A stretch of DNA of 50,457 nucleotides from Acidobacteriota bacterium (GTDB lineage Bacteria > Acidobacteriota > Thermoanaerobaculia > Multivoradales > JAHEKO01), in assembly GCA_029263375.1 (NCBI GenBank), contig JAJCXP010000230.1:1-50457 (forward strand), written 5' to 3'. The notes under the pieces are model-generated. The model did no database searches, was not told the DNA's origin, and saw only the letters and a list, made by a program, of their open reading frames with translations. The number at the start of each line of letters is the position of its first letter. The first letter of the stretch is position 1. The position numbers were made by a program, and so were the translations under genes. Positions 1 through 9,745 of this stretch are shown in pieces.

Positions 1-58
1 ACCCGCAGGCCCGCCGAGCGTACCTATGGACGGAACCAGTCACTCGGAAGTAGCTTCC

Positions 59-2401
59 ATGCACCGTCGCAGACAGTCGCCCCGCGCGCCGATCCGGTTC
101 TTTCTGACCGCGACCCTGCTGCTCTTGGCGGCTTCGTGGGCGCCGATCGTTGCCGCCATCACCGAGCCGGCGAGCGCGGCGGACGCGGCGCAGATTGCCG
201 ACCCGATCGACCAGGGCGACCCGCGAGGGGTGACCCCGCGGCCCTACCAGATCCCGCGCTCGGAGGGGGTCGAGGTGGTGATCGACGGCAAGCTCGACGA
301 GGGCCACTGGCGGGCCGCCGCCGTGGTTTCGCTGCCCTACGAGACCCGACCGGCGGAGAATCAGCCCGCCCCGGTCGAGACCGAGGCGTTGGTCTTCTAC
401 GACACGAGCTACCTCTACGTCGGATTCAGGGCTCGCGATCCGAACCCGAAGGCCATCCGCGCCCACCTGACGGATCGCGACACCGCCTGGAACGACGACT
501 GGGTCGGCGTCGTCCTCGACACCTTCAACGACGAGCGCCGGGCGGTCGAGTTCTTCGCCAACCCGTACGGCGTTCAGATGGACCTGTTCAACGACGACGT
601 CAACGACAACGAGTCCGATTCCTGGGACGCGATCTGGGACTCGGCCGGGAGGATCACCGAGTCGGGCTACGAGGTGGAGATGGCGATTCCGTTTCACCAG
701 CTGCGCTTCCCGAGCGGTGCTCAGCAGCAGATCTGGGGCGTCGACTTCGTGCGCAACTATCCACGCAACGATCGCCACCGGATCGCCTCGCAACCGATGG
801 ATCGTGACGTCAGCTGCTACCTGTGCCAGATCTCGAAGATGGAGGGCTTTGCCGGCATCAGCCCGGGCCGCAATCTGGAGATCAACCCGACCCTGGTGTC
901 GGGGCGCACCGACACGCGCAGCGACTTTCCGACCGGCGACTTCCAGGATGGCGGCGTCGACACCGATCCCGGCTTGACCGTGGTCTGGGGCGTGACCCCG
1001 AACCTCTCCCTGAGCGGCACGCTCAACCCCGACTTCTCCCAGGTCGAGGCGGACGTCGCTCAGCTCGACGTCAACAACCAGTTCACCCTGTTCTTCCCGG
1101 AGAAGCGGCCCTTCTTCCTCGAGGGCGCCGACTTCTTCGACACCCTGTTGGATGCCGTCTTCACCCGCAACGTCTCGGACCCGGACTGGGGCGTCAAGCT
1201 CACCGGCAAAGACGGCAAGAACGGCGTCGGCGTGTTCGCGGCGCAGGACTCGCTCACCAGCCTGATCTTTCCGGGCAGTCAGGGGTCGGACGCCGATACG
1301 TTCGCCTTCGAGACTACCGATACGGCGCTGCGCTACCGGCGCGACTTCGGCAACTCGTCATCGGTCGGCGGCGTCTTCACCGGTCGCGACGGTGGCGACT
1401 TTTCGAGCTATCTGGGCGGCTTCGACGGTCGCTACCGGATGAACGACAAGGACTCGATCCGCTTCCAGTTCCTGGGCTCCCGCACCGAGTACCCGGCCCA
1501 GATCGCAGAAGACTTCGAACAGCCCACGGGCAACATCAGCGACCTGGCCTACACCCTCCGCTACAACCACAACGAGCGCGATTGGGGCGCCTATGCCCAG
1601 TACACCGACATCGGCCGTGACTTCCGCGCCGACATGGGCTTCATGCCGCGGGTCGACTACACCTTCGTGCTGGCCGGCGGGCGCAAGACCTGGACCGGTG
1701 AGGACGGCGACTGGTACAACAAGTTGAGCGTCGGCGGCGACTGGGATCTGACCGAGGACCAGAGCGGCCAGCTACTCGAGCGCGAGGCCGAGGCCTGGAT
1801 CAGCATCGACGGGCCGAAGCAGTCGAACATCTTCCTCTCCGTGGTCGATCGCGACCGGTACTTCGAGGGCGTCGACTTTCCGGATCAGTTCACCATCCAG
1901 GGCTGGCAGGAGTTCCAGCCGAGCGGCAAGGTGTGGCTCGGGTTCTGGTACCGGATCGGCGACGATATCGACTTCGCCAACGTCCGCCCGGCCGAGACTC
2001 TCGTGCTCGAGCCAAGCGTGCGCTACAACATCGGCAAGCACATCCGCGCCACTCTCGACCACACCTACCAGGAGTTGGACGTGGACGAGGGGCGGCTGTT
2101 CAAGGTCAACCTGAGCCAGCTTCGACTGGTCTACCAGTTCAACATCCGCATGTTCGTGCGCGGCATCTTTCAGTACCAGCAGATCGAGCGCAATCCGCTG
2201 CTCTACGTGGACGAGGTCGATCGCGAGAACAAGGATCTGTTCAGCCAGCTCCTCTTCTCGTACAAGCTCAACCCGCGCACGGTGCTGTTCTTCGGCTACT
2301 CCGACACTCGCGAGGGGTACGTCGAGGAGCAGACCCGGGTCGACCTGACCCAGAGCGACCGGAGTCTGTTCCTCAAGATCGGCTACGCCTGGAATCTCTA
2401 G
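59..2401 (+). CDS. DUF5916 outer-membrane protein with N-terminal CBM9-like domain
   Basis: The protein has about 780 residues. A signal peptide (Arg-rich start, then a Leu/Ala core ending near APIVAA) is followed by a carbohydrate-binding family 9-like domain at about 60-240 (IDGKLDEGHW, then acidic DDWVGVVLDTF). The rest is a long barrel-like region with alternating aromatic residues and a C-terminal strand ending GYAWNL. This is the DUF5916 arrangement, common in Acidobacteria and Bacteroidetes; its substrate is not established. The start at 59 is preferred over an in-frame ATG at 26 because GGAAG lies eight bases upstream of it and the signal peptide then begins at residue 1. The gene converges on the peptidase gene with a 14-base gap. 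Family call is firm; function is unknown. Confidence 0.85.
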   Translation: MHRRRQSPRAPIRFFLTATLLLLAASWAPIVAAITEPASAADAAQIADPIDQGDPRGVTPRPYQIPRSEGVEVVIDGKLDEGHWRAAAVVSLPYETRPAENQPAPVETEALVFYDTSYLYVGFRARDPNPKAIRAHLTDRDTAWNDDWVGVVLDTFNDERRAVEFFANPYGVQMDLFNDDVNDNESDSWDAIWDSAGRITESGYEVEMAIPFHQLRFPSGAQQQIWGVDFVRNYPRNDRHRIASQPMDRDVSCYLCQISKMEGFAGISPGRNLEINPTLVSGRTDTRSDFPTGDFQDGGVDTDPGLTVVWGVTPNLSLSGTLNPDFSQVEADVAQLDVNNQFTLFFPEKRPFFLEGADFFDTLLDAVFTRNVSDPDWGVKLTGKDGKNGVGVFAAQDSLTSLIFPGSQGSDADTFAFETTDTALRYRRDFGNSSSVGGVFTGRDGGDFSSYLGGFDGRYRMNDKDSIRFQFLGSRTEYPAQIAEDFEQPTGNISDLAYTLRYNHNERDWGAYAQYTDIGRDFRADMGFMPRVDYTFVLAGGRKTWTGEDGDWYNKLSVGGDWDLTEDQSGQLLEREAEAWISIDGPKQSNIFLSVVDRDRYFEGVDFPDQFTIQGWQEFQPSGKVWLGFWYRIGDDIDFANVRPAETLVLEPSVRYNIGKHIRATLDHTYQELDVDEGRLFKVNLSQLRLVYQFNIRMFVRGIFQYQQIERNPLLYVDEVDRENKDLFSQLLFSYKLNPRTVLFFGYSDTREGYVEEQTRVDLTQSDRSLFLKIGYAWNL

Positions 2402-2415
2402 CTCGTTCGGCGGCG

Positions 2416-5046
2416 CTACTCGAGCAGGTTGCCGCGCTCGAGCAGACTGGGCCCGTACATAACGGCGTTCAGGAAGATCGGTGCGGTGCTGCGCCAGAAC
2501 AGCCGGTACGCCGGCTCCTGAGCGAACAGCACGACTCCGCCCCGGCCGTGCGAGCGGACGCCGACCAGCAGCGAGCCCGCCAATCGTCCCTTCGCCTCGG
2601 GCCAGGCGAAGCCGGCGATCACCGGATCGCCGTCGACGGCCAGCAGCAGGTCCTCGCGCGGGTCGCCGCTCGGCAGCAGGATCGTCGAGCCCTGGAAGAT
2701 CACCGCCGGCGCTGATCGCAGGCCGCTCGCGAGTGGGTGGCCGTCGCGCAACCGGGTCGCGAGGGCGGCGCCGGGGGTGTAGAGCGGGCGGTTCGCCGGC
2801 GTCAGCTCGACGACTTCGTTGTCCTCGGTTTCGGACTCCGGCGCCTTCCAGCGCTCGACCTCGACCATCTCCTGGTCCGCTACCCAGTCGACCGCGCCGC
2901 CGACCGCGACCAGCAGGCCGCCCTGGCTCACCCAGCTCGACACGCTCTCGGCGGTCTCCTTGTCGATCTCGCGATCGTAGCCGTGGCCGTGCGGCAGCAC
3001 CAGCACGTCGAACTTTGATAGGTCGGTGCGGCTCAGGGATCGAACGTCGACCCGATGATGCGCAGCGGAGGCCTGTTGATCGAGCAGGTGCCAGAGATAG
3101 CCGAACGAAGTGGCACTCACTCCTTCGCCGCTCACCAGGCCGATGCGGGGCGTGCGGATCGGGATCACCTCGTCGGCGCCGAGCGACACGCCGTCGTCGG
3201 ACAGGCCGGTCCCGGCGCGGTCTACCTTGACCAGGTAGCTAATCTCCTCGATCGTCTGGTCGAGGGTGTCGGGATTGCCGCGACGGGGCACGAACAGGGT
3301 TCCAGCGGGGTACTCCTTGCCGCCCTTGGCCAGACTGTCGATCGTCATCCGGAAGCGCAGGTCGCTGTCCTGGAGCATCGCCGCGGCGCGGTAGCTGTTC
3401 AGGCCCTGGGGAGCGATCAGGTAGCCGAGCTCGCCCTCTCCCCCTACCTGGCTGTCGTGGTGCATGTGCATCGCATGGCCGCGCACGTCGCCCTCGGAGA
3501 CCCACGCTTCGAGGTTGTAGGCCAGCGGCACCGACCAGGCGGTGATGTCGTAGAACTCCGGCCTCTGGTTGCGCTCGAGTCGACCCCGCTGCTTGTCGAG
3601 AAACGATTCCTCCATCGGCACGTCGGGCGCCATGAGCGCGCGCACCAGCGCTCCGAGCGGTTGGCGCGTGCTGACCACGTAGGTGCCGGCGGGGAGGTTC
3701 TGCTGGGCAACGTCGCCGCCCGCATGCGAGCGTGCGTTGATGCGCCGCGCCTCGGGCAGCGTCTCGACGACCGCTCCGTGCGCTTCGAGCAGCGTCGCCG
3801 CGGCGTGCGCCTCATGATCGTCGGCCTTCCAGAGGTAGCTGGTGGGTGGCGCCTCGATCGCCGCACGGCGGCTGGCTGCGAAGTCGCGCAGCAGCGCCGT
3901 GCGATTGTCGATCGCCGCCTGGATGGTGGCCATCGAGGTGGTGTAGTGCCGAGCCAGGCGGTCGGTCAGGGTCAGGAGCTCACCGTCGGAGCGTTCGATA
4001 GCCGATCCGGCACGCCCGTGGCCGGCCATCTCGTAGGTCATCCCCACCGCACCGCGTAGGCCGGGGTAGGAGTCGCCGTAGCCGGGGTAGAACAGGTCGA
4101 ACCGTTGGCCGACGTAGTAGGTCCACCCCTGCTGATCGAACGAGGTGGCGTTGGCGCGCCCGAACGTGTCCAGCCAGTTGATTGTGGTCGACGGGATCAG
4201 GGGCGAGATCGGGTCGGCCGCCGGCGGAAAGAAATAGGTCGATTCGGCCGACATCTCATGGAAGTCGACGAACACCTGAGGCTCCCACTGACGGTAGGCC
4301 GAGAGCCGGGTGCGGGTCTCGATCTGCGTCGCCCACGCCCAGTCCCGATTGAGATCCACCAGGTAGTGGTTCTGGCGGCCGCCCGGCCAGGGCTCCCAGT
4401 GCTCCGAAGCGAGGGGCGAAGGGTCGGCACGTTTGCCGCGCTGGGTCTCGAAGAAGTGCACGTAGCGCTCGCGACCGTCCGGGTTCACCAACGGATCGAT
4501 CAGGACGACGACGTTCTCGAGCATCTCCGCCCAGCCGGTCTCGCCCGCGGCCAGCACGTACGACGTCAGGAGCGCCGCCTCGGCGGACGAGGATTCGTTG
4601 CCGTGAACGCCGTAGCTGAGCCAGACGACCACCGGGTCCTCGGCGGCGATCTGCTCGAGCTCGGCGGCGTCGCTCTGTCGGGGATCGGCGAGCTTGAGAT
4701 GCCGCAGACGGATCTCGTCGAGGCGGGCGATGTTCTCCGCGCTGCTGATCGCCATCAACAGGAGCGGCCGACCTTCATAGGTCTGGCCGTACTGCTTGAT
4801 CGAGACGCGATCTGAGGTCTCGAAGAGCTCGTCCATGTAGGCGACGATGCGCTCATGGTGCGTAAAACGATCACCGAGCCGGTAGCCGAGGAAATCGGTC
4901 GGCTTGGTGACCGTGGTCAAGAACGGGGGCAGATCGAGCTCTGCGCCGTCGCTGAGGGGCTCGATGATCTCGCCCGCGCCACGAACGGGCGCGGTCGGCG
5001 CCAGCAGAGCGAGCAGCAGCGCGAGTGCGATAGAGGTAGCTCTCAA
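2416..5046 (-). CDS. M14 family zinc carboxypeptidase, secreted
   Basis: The 876-residue protein has a signal peptide (residues 1-23) and a peptidase M14 domain at about 50-360. Zinc ligands are visible as H148 and E151 in GVHGNES and H263 in VDFHEM. NPDGRERY (188-195) and DLNRDW (231-236) are the usual substrate-binding segments. A likely catalytic glutamate lies in YEMAGHGRAG. The C-terminal half resembles the glutamine-amidotransferase-like domain seen in large bacterial M14 proteins (DVLVLPHGHGYD, then WVSQGGLLVAVGG). It is expected to remove C-terminal residues from peptides in the periplasm or outside the cell. The start is TTG with GGGAGG six bases upstream. It is probably transcribed separately from the regulator gene, because the MITE-like element lies between them. 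Confidence 0.88.
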   Translation of the reverse strand: MRATSIALALLLALLAPTAPVRGAGEIIEPLSDGAELDLPPFLTTVTKPTDFLGYRLGDRFTHHERIVAYMDELFETSDRVSIKQYGQTYEGRPLLLMAISSAENIARLDEIRLRHLKLADPRQSDAAELEQIAAEDPVVVWLSYGVHGNESSSAEAALLTSYVLAAGETGWAEMLENVVVLIDPLVNPDGRERYVHFFETQRGKRADPSPLASEHWEPWPGGRQNHYLVDLNRDWAWATQIETRTRLSAYRQWEPQVFVDFHEMSAESTYFFPPAADPISPLIPSTTINWLDTFGRANATSFDQQGWTYYVGQRFDLFYPGYGDSYPGLRGAVGMTYEMAGHGRAGSAIERSDGELLTLTDRLARHYTTSMATIQAAIDNRTALLRDFAASRRAAIEAPPTSYLWKADDHEAHAAATLLEAHGAVVETLPEARRINARSHAGGDVAQQNLPAGTYVVSTRQPLGALVRALMAPDVPMEESFLDKQRGRLERNQRPEFYDITAWSVPLAYNLEAWVSEGDVRGHAMHMHHDSQVGGEGELGYLIAPQGLNSYRAAAMLQDSDLRFRMTIDSLAKGGKEYPAGTLFVPRRGNPDTLDQTIEEISYLVKVDRAGTGLSDDGVSLGADEVIPIRTPRIGLVSGEGVSATSFGYLWHLLDQQASAAHHRVDVRSLSRTDLSKFDVLVLPHGHGYDREIDKETAESVSSWVSQGGLLVAVGGAVDWVADQEMVEVERWKAPESETEDNEVVELTPANRPLYTPGAALATRLRDGHPLASGLRSAPAVIFQGSTILLPSGDPREDLLLAVDGDPVIAGFAWPEAKGRLAGSLLVGVRSHGRGGVVLFAQEPAYRLFWRSTAPIFLNAVMYGPSLLERGNLLE

Positions 5047-5085
5047 GGGATCCTCCCGGGGAACGGTTGCCGGTGAACGGGGATT

Positions 5086-5094
5086 CTAGTGGAT
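5086..5094. repeat. Left copy of 9-bp putative target-site duplication
   Basis: CTAGTGGAT here is repeated at 5254-5262 on the other side of the MITE-like element. The right copy contains the ntrC-family gene stop codon, read as TAG on the minus strand. Confidence 0.65.
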
Positions 5095-5253
5095 TCCCGG
5101 GGGACACAATACGTAATGCGCGACATAAGGCGCCATCCCCGGACGCACGGCCGGATCAGCTTGTCCCCGCGAGCCGCGTGTCGCGCCCCCCGAGTGCGCG
5201 GGGAAGGGGGCGACTCCGCGTTTCGCCGCGGATTACGTATTGTGTCCCCCGAC
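5095..5253. mobile_element. MITE-like element with 20-bp terminal inverted repeats
   Basis: Positions 5098-5117 (CGGGGGACACAATACGTAAT) and 5232-5251 are perfect inverted repeats. They enclose a GC-rich core with nested complementary segments, for example 5164-5171 with 5197-5204. The nonamer CTAGTGGAT flanks the element at 5086-5094 and 5254-5262, as a target-site duplication would. No protein is encoded. Size and structure fit a non-autonomous miniature transposable element. A large REP/RAYT-type palindrome is the alternative, but the flanking duplication favours transposition. Confidence 0.72.
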
Positions 5254-6645
<1,392 letters not shown>

Positions 6646-6702
6646 AACCCCTCTTCAGTCGATACTCGACTGCGCAAATGGCAGCCAGCCCGCACGGGCC
6701 GG

Positions 6703-9483
6703 CTAGTTGGGACTCGCTGCCCTGTTGTGAAGCGGCAGCTCGACCACGAAACGACACCCGTCGCCGGGGTGGCTGATCACACGAATGTCGCCGCCGTGAC
6801 GGCGAACGATGTTGTAGGTGATCGCCAGACCCAGGCCGGTGCCACCGGTCTTCAACTTGCTCGAGAAGAACGGCTGGAAGATCTTGTCCAGCTTGTCCGG
6901 CGAGATCCCGGGTCCCGAATCCTCCACGCTGGCCCAAACCCAGCGGTCGTCGTTTTCCAACTCGACCGTCAGCTTGCCGCCCTCGGTGCCCATGGCGTCG
7001 AGCGCGTTCAAGATCAGGTTCGTGAACACCTGCTGCAGCTCGCCGCCGTTGCCGTCAACCCGTGGCGTGCCGTTCGCCAGCGGCTTCCAGTTGAGCTCGA
7101 TGTCGTACTCCTCGAAGCGCTCTGCGAGCAGGTCGAGACTCTCGTTGATCAGCGGCACCAGCTCGACCGCGCCTCGATCGGGCTCGCGGTTGCGTGCGAA
7201 CTCGAGCAGGTTGTGGACGATCTGCGCCGCGCGGAACGTCTGGCGCTCCATCTTCTTCAGGACCCGATGCCTGGGGTCCTCTTCCGGAGTCGATGCGAGC
7301 AGCATCTGAGCGTAGCTCGAGATTCCGGTGATCGGCGTGTTGACCTCGTGCGCGACCCCTGCCGCCAGCATGCCGAGAGATGCCAGACGGTCCTTCTCCT
7401 TGAGCTCGTTCTCCATCGAGACGCGCTCGGTGACGTCCTGAACGACGACCACCCGATGCGGCTCTCCTTCGGCCTGGCCGAGCTCCGCGACGCTCAGTTG
7501 AATGTAGCGCTCGCTGCCGTCGGGGGCCGTGAAGCTCGCCTCCTGCAGTCCCTCGCCGGGCTTTGGCAACGGCGAGACCGGCAACAGCTCGAACAGCTCG
7601 CGGCCACGAGCCGCGGACGGGCTGATCTCGGTCAGATCGCTGAAGGCCAGGTTGGCCGACAGCACCAGATCGTCGGAGTCGACCACGGCGATCCCCGCCG
7701 GGGACGATTCGACGATGCCCTCGGTGAACTGCTGCAACCGGAGAACCTCTTCGAGCTGCTGCTCGAGCTGGTGGAGGAGCTGAGCGTTCTCGATCGCGAG
7801 CGCCGCCTGGTTCAGGAGATTGCGGACCAGCTGCAGGTCATCGCTCGAGAACGGTAGGTCGCCGTCTCGATATCCGGTGAGCACGAATCCGAGCGAGGTG
7901 CCGCGTACCCGGAGTGGGAAGCCGTACCGGTAACCCAACTCGTAGAAGCGCTGCAGGATGGTCGGTTCGCCGGTGGGCATCTCGACGCCGTGCAGGCTTT
8001 CGAAGTCGCTGGTCCAGAAGTCGGAGTCGAACTTCTCGAACCCGATCATGTCGGGCAATTCGGGCTCGCCGCGCACCGACAGCAGCGACGTGCCGTGGGC
8101 GATGTAGAAGCCGGTCTGCTGGAGTCCGAGGCTCAGCTCGAGCTGCTGTGAGAGCGACTTGCACAGCCGCTCCAGATTGCGCTCGGTCAGCAGCTCGCGG
8201 CCGAAGTCGGCCAGCGCGCGCCGGCGGCCCCAGGTGCCGCGATACTGGAAGCGCTCGAACGAACCGGAGAGCACGCGCCGGGTCGGCAGCAGCGTTCCGG
8301 CGATGATCAGACCGGTCGCGAAGGTCAACAGGTTGCGGCCGAGCGCGAGATCCGCCGGCACCAGCCGATTGATTGTCAGATTGGCGACCGAGAAGCCGAT
8401 CACGCCGATCAGCACCGTCAGGCTGGCCGTGATCGTGCTCCGGACGATGACGCCGATGTCCCACAGCTTGTAGCGCAGGATCGCGTAGGCGAAGGTGAGC
8501 GGCACCAGGCTGAGCGGCAGGACCGCGAGCGAGGTCACGAGCCGCGGTAGCTCGAGGCCGACCAGGTTGGGCAGCATGTAGAGCCCGAGGAAGGGCAGAT
8601 AGCCCGCGACCATCCCGATCGCGATCCAGGTCGCCTGCCGATGCTGCTCCAGCTCCTCGGTATTGAGTAGCCGCCAGACCAGCACCGAGGCCGAGGCCAG
8701 CGCGAACAGGATGATGTGGAACAGCTCGAGATTGTCCAGGATCGCGAGCGCGCTGGCGGCCGAGCCGTCGAACAGCCAGTTGCCGTCGAAGAAGACCAGG
8801 TCGGCCTGGAGCGCGAGCAGGAAGGCGGCCGGAATGTAGAGGAACGGGACCACGCGCTCGGCGCGATCACTCCGCGCGAGGAACGTGGGGAACACCACGA
8901 AGAAGTGCAACGTGAGCGGCGCCAGGAGAATGCGCGCCAGCTCCTCGACCACGTAGCCCGCCCGTCCGATGGCGTCGAACGGTGCGACCGCTGAGATCAG
9001 GTAGACCGCCGTGGTGGTCAGGCACCAGAGAAAAAAGACCGCTGCCGGCCGCCGGTGATCCCGGAACAGGGTGTAGATGCCGATTGCCAGGTAACCGAGC
9101 CCGATCAGCGCCAGGATCAGGTACGGGAAGTCGATCTGGAGCGGCGGCAGGCTGTAGCTGATGGTCTTGGGCTCGGCCTCGCCGGTGCGAAACAGCAGCA
9201 GGTCGCTCGAGGCGCGCTGACGAAGCGCTTCCGCGAGGCTGCTGACCTGGCCGTAGGTCTCGCCGTTGACCAGCAGGATCTGATCGCCGGGCAGGACGCC
9301 GGTGGTCGGATCGTCGACCTCGACCACCAGCCACTGGCCACCGTCGGCCACCGCCTGAAAGCCGAGCGGCTGGAACGACTGAATGCGGCGGTAGGAGGTG
9401 ATCGAGCCCAGGGCAAGGACGAGAGCGGCGAGCACGAGCGCCACGACGAAGAAGGACCCGACTTTTGCCTTGTGCTCGCTCAT
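6703..9483 (-). CDS. Membrane histidine kinase: TM-PDZ-multi-TM-GAF-PAS-HisKA-HATPase
   Basis: The 926-residue protein starts with a membrane helix (about 11-28). A PDZ-like segment follows (about 40-112; GVLPGDQILLVNGE), predicted to lie outside the membrane. Eight or nine more helices span about 117-400. The cytoplasmic part has a GAF-like region (about 430-570), a helical linker, a PAS domain (about 585-690), HisKA with H712 in AHEVNTPITG, and an HATPase domain (N box NLILNALDAMG; GPGIS; TGGTGLGLAI). It should autophosphorylate and pass phosphate to the NtrC-type regulator encoded just downstream. The PDZ and multi-helix sensor suggests a periplasmic or membrane cue, but no ligand can be inferred. 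The start is ATG. Confidence 0.93.
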   Translation of the reverse strand: MSEHKAKVGSFFVVALVLAALVLALGSITSYRRIQSFQPLGFQAVADGGQWLVVEVDDPTTGVLPGDQILLVNGETYGQVSSLAEALRQRASSDLLLFRTGEAEPKTISYSLPPLQIDFPYLILALIGLGYLAIGIYTLFRDHRRPAAVFFLWCLTTTAVYLISAVAPFDAIGRAGYVVEELARILLAPLTLHFFVVFPTFLARSDRAERVVPFLYIPAAFLLALQADLVFFDGNWLFDGSAASALAILDNLELFHIILFALASASVLVWRLLNTEELEQHRQATWIAIGMVAGYLPFLGLYMLPNLVGLELPRLVTSLAVLPLSLVPLTFAYAILRYKLWDIGVIVRSTITASLTVLIGVIGFSVANLTINRLVPADLALGRNLLTFATGLIIAGTLLPTRRVLSGSFERFQYRGTWGRRRALADFGRELLTERNLERLCKSLSQQLELSLGLQQTGFYIAHGTSLLSVRGEPELPDMIGFEKFDSDFWTSDFESLHGVEMPTGEPTILQRFYELGYRYGFPLRVRGTSLGFVLTGYRDGDLPFSSDDLQLVRNLLNQAALAIENAQLLHQLEQQLEEVLRLQQFTEGIVESSPAGIAVVDSDDLVLSANLAFSDLTEISPSAARGRELFELLPVSPLPKPGEGLQEASFTAPDGSERYIQLSVAELGQAEGEPHRVVVVQDVTERVSMENELKEKDRLASLGMLAAGVAHEVNTPITGISSYAQMLLASTPEEDPRHRVLKKMERQTFRAAQIVHNLLEFARNREPDRGAVELVPLINESLDLLAERFEEYDIELNWKPLANGTPRVDGNGGELQQVFTNLILNALDAMGTEGGKLTVELENDDRWVWASVEDSGPGISPDKLDKIFQPFFSSKLKTGGTGLGLAITYNIVRRHGGDIRVISHPGDGCRFVVELPLHNRAASPN

Positions 9484-9745
9484 CGCTCTGGACCCAATTC
9501 TCCCATCTGGCCCTGGTTTACTCTATCTGGACAGAAAGCACGATCCATGCCACTAAAACGGTTCCTTGGACCGGCCCAAAGGGCCCTGAACCGAAGAGTT
9601 TAGCGCGAAGCATCCAGAAATTTGAAGCTTCTCCGGAGGCTTGGATTCCGGTTCTTGATGCGCCCTTCCGACGGTAGGCCGCTGTCCGCGGAGGATCGCG
9701 GTATCCGGGGTGCTCAGCCGGGGGCCGGCCGGAGCCCGGTCGCGC
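9484..9745. other. Intergenic region with one hairpin, no gene seen
   Basis: This 262-base gap lies upstream of the histidine kinase gene and downstream of the barrel gene, both on the minus strand. A compound hairpin is visible: CGGTTC at 9559-9564 with GAACCG at 9588-9593, enclosing GGCCC-AAA-GGGCC at 9573-9585. It lacks a clear T tract, so terminator or leader structure are both possible. No promoter was assigned with confidence. Confidence 0.4.
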
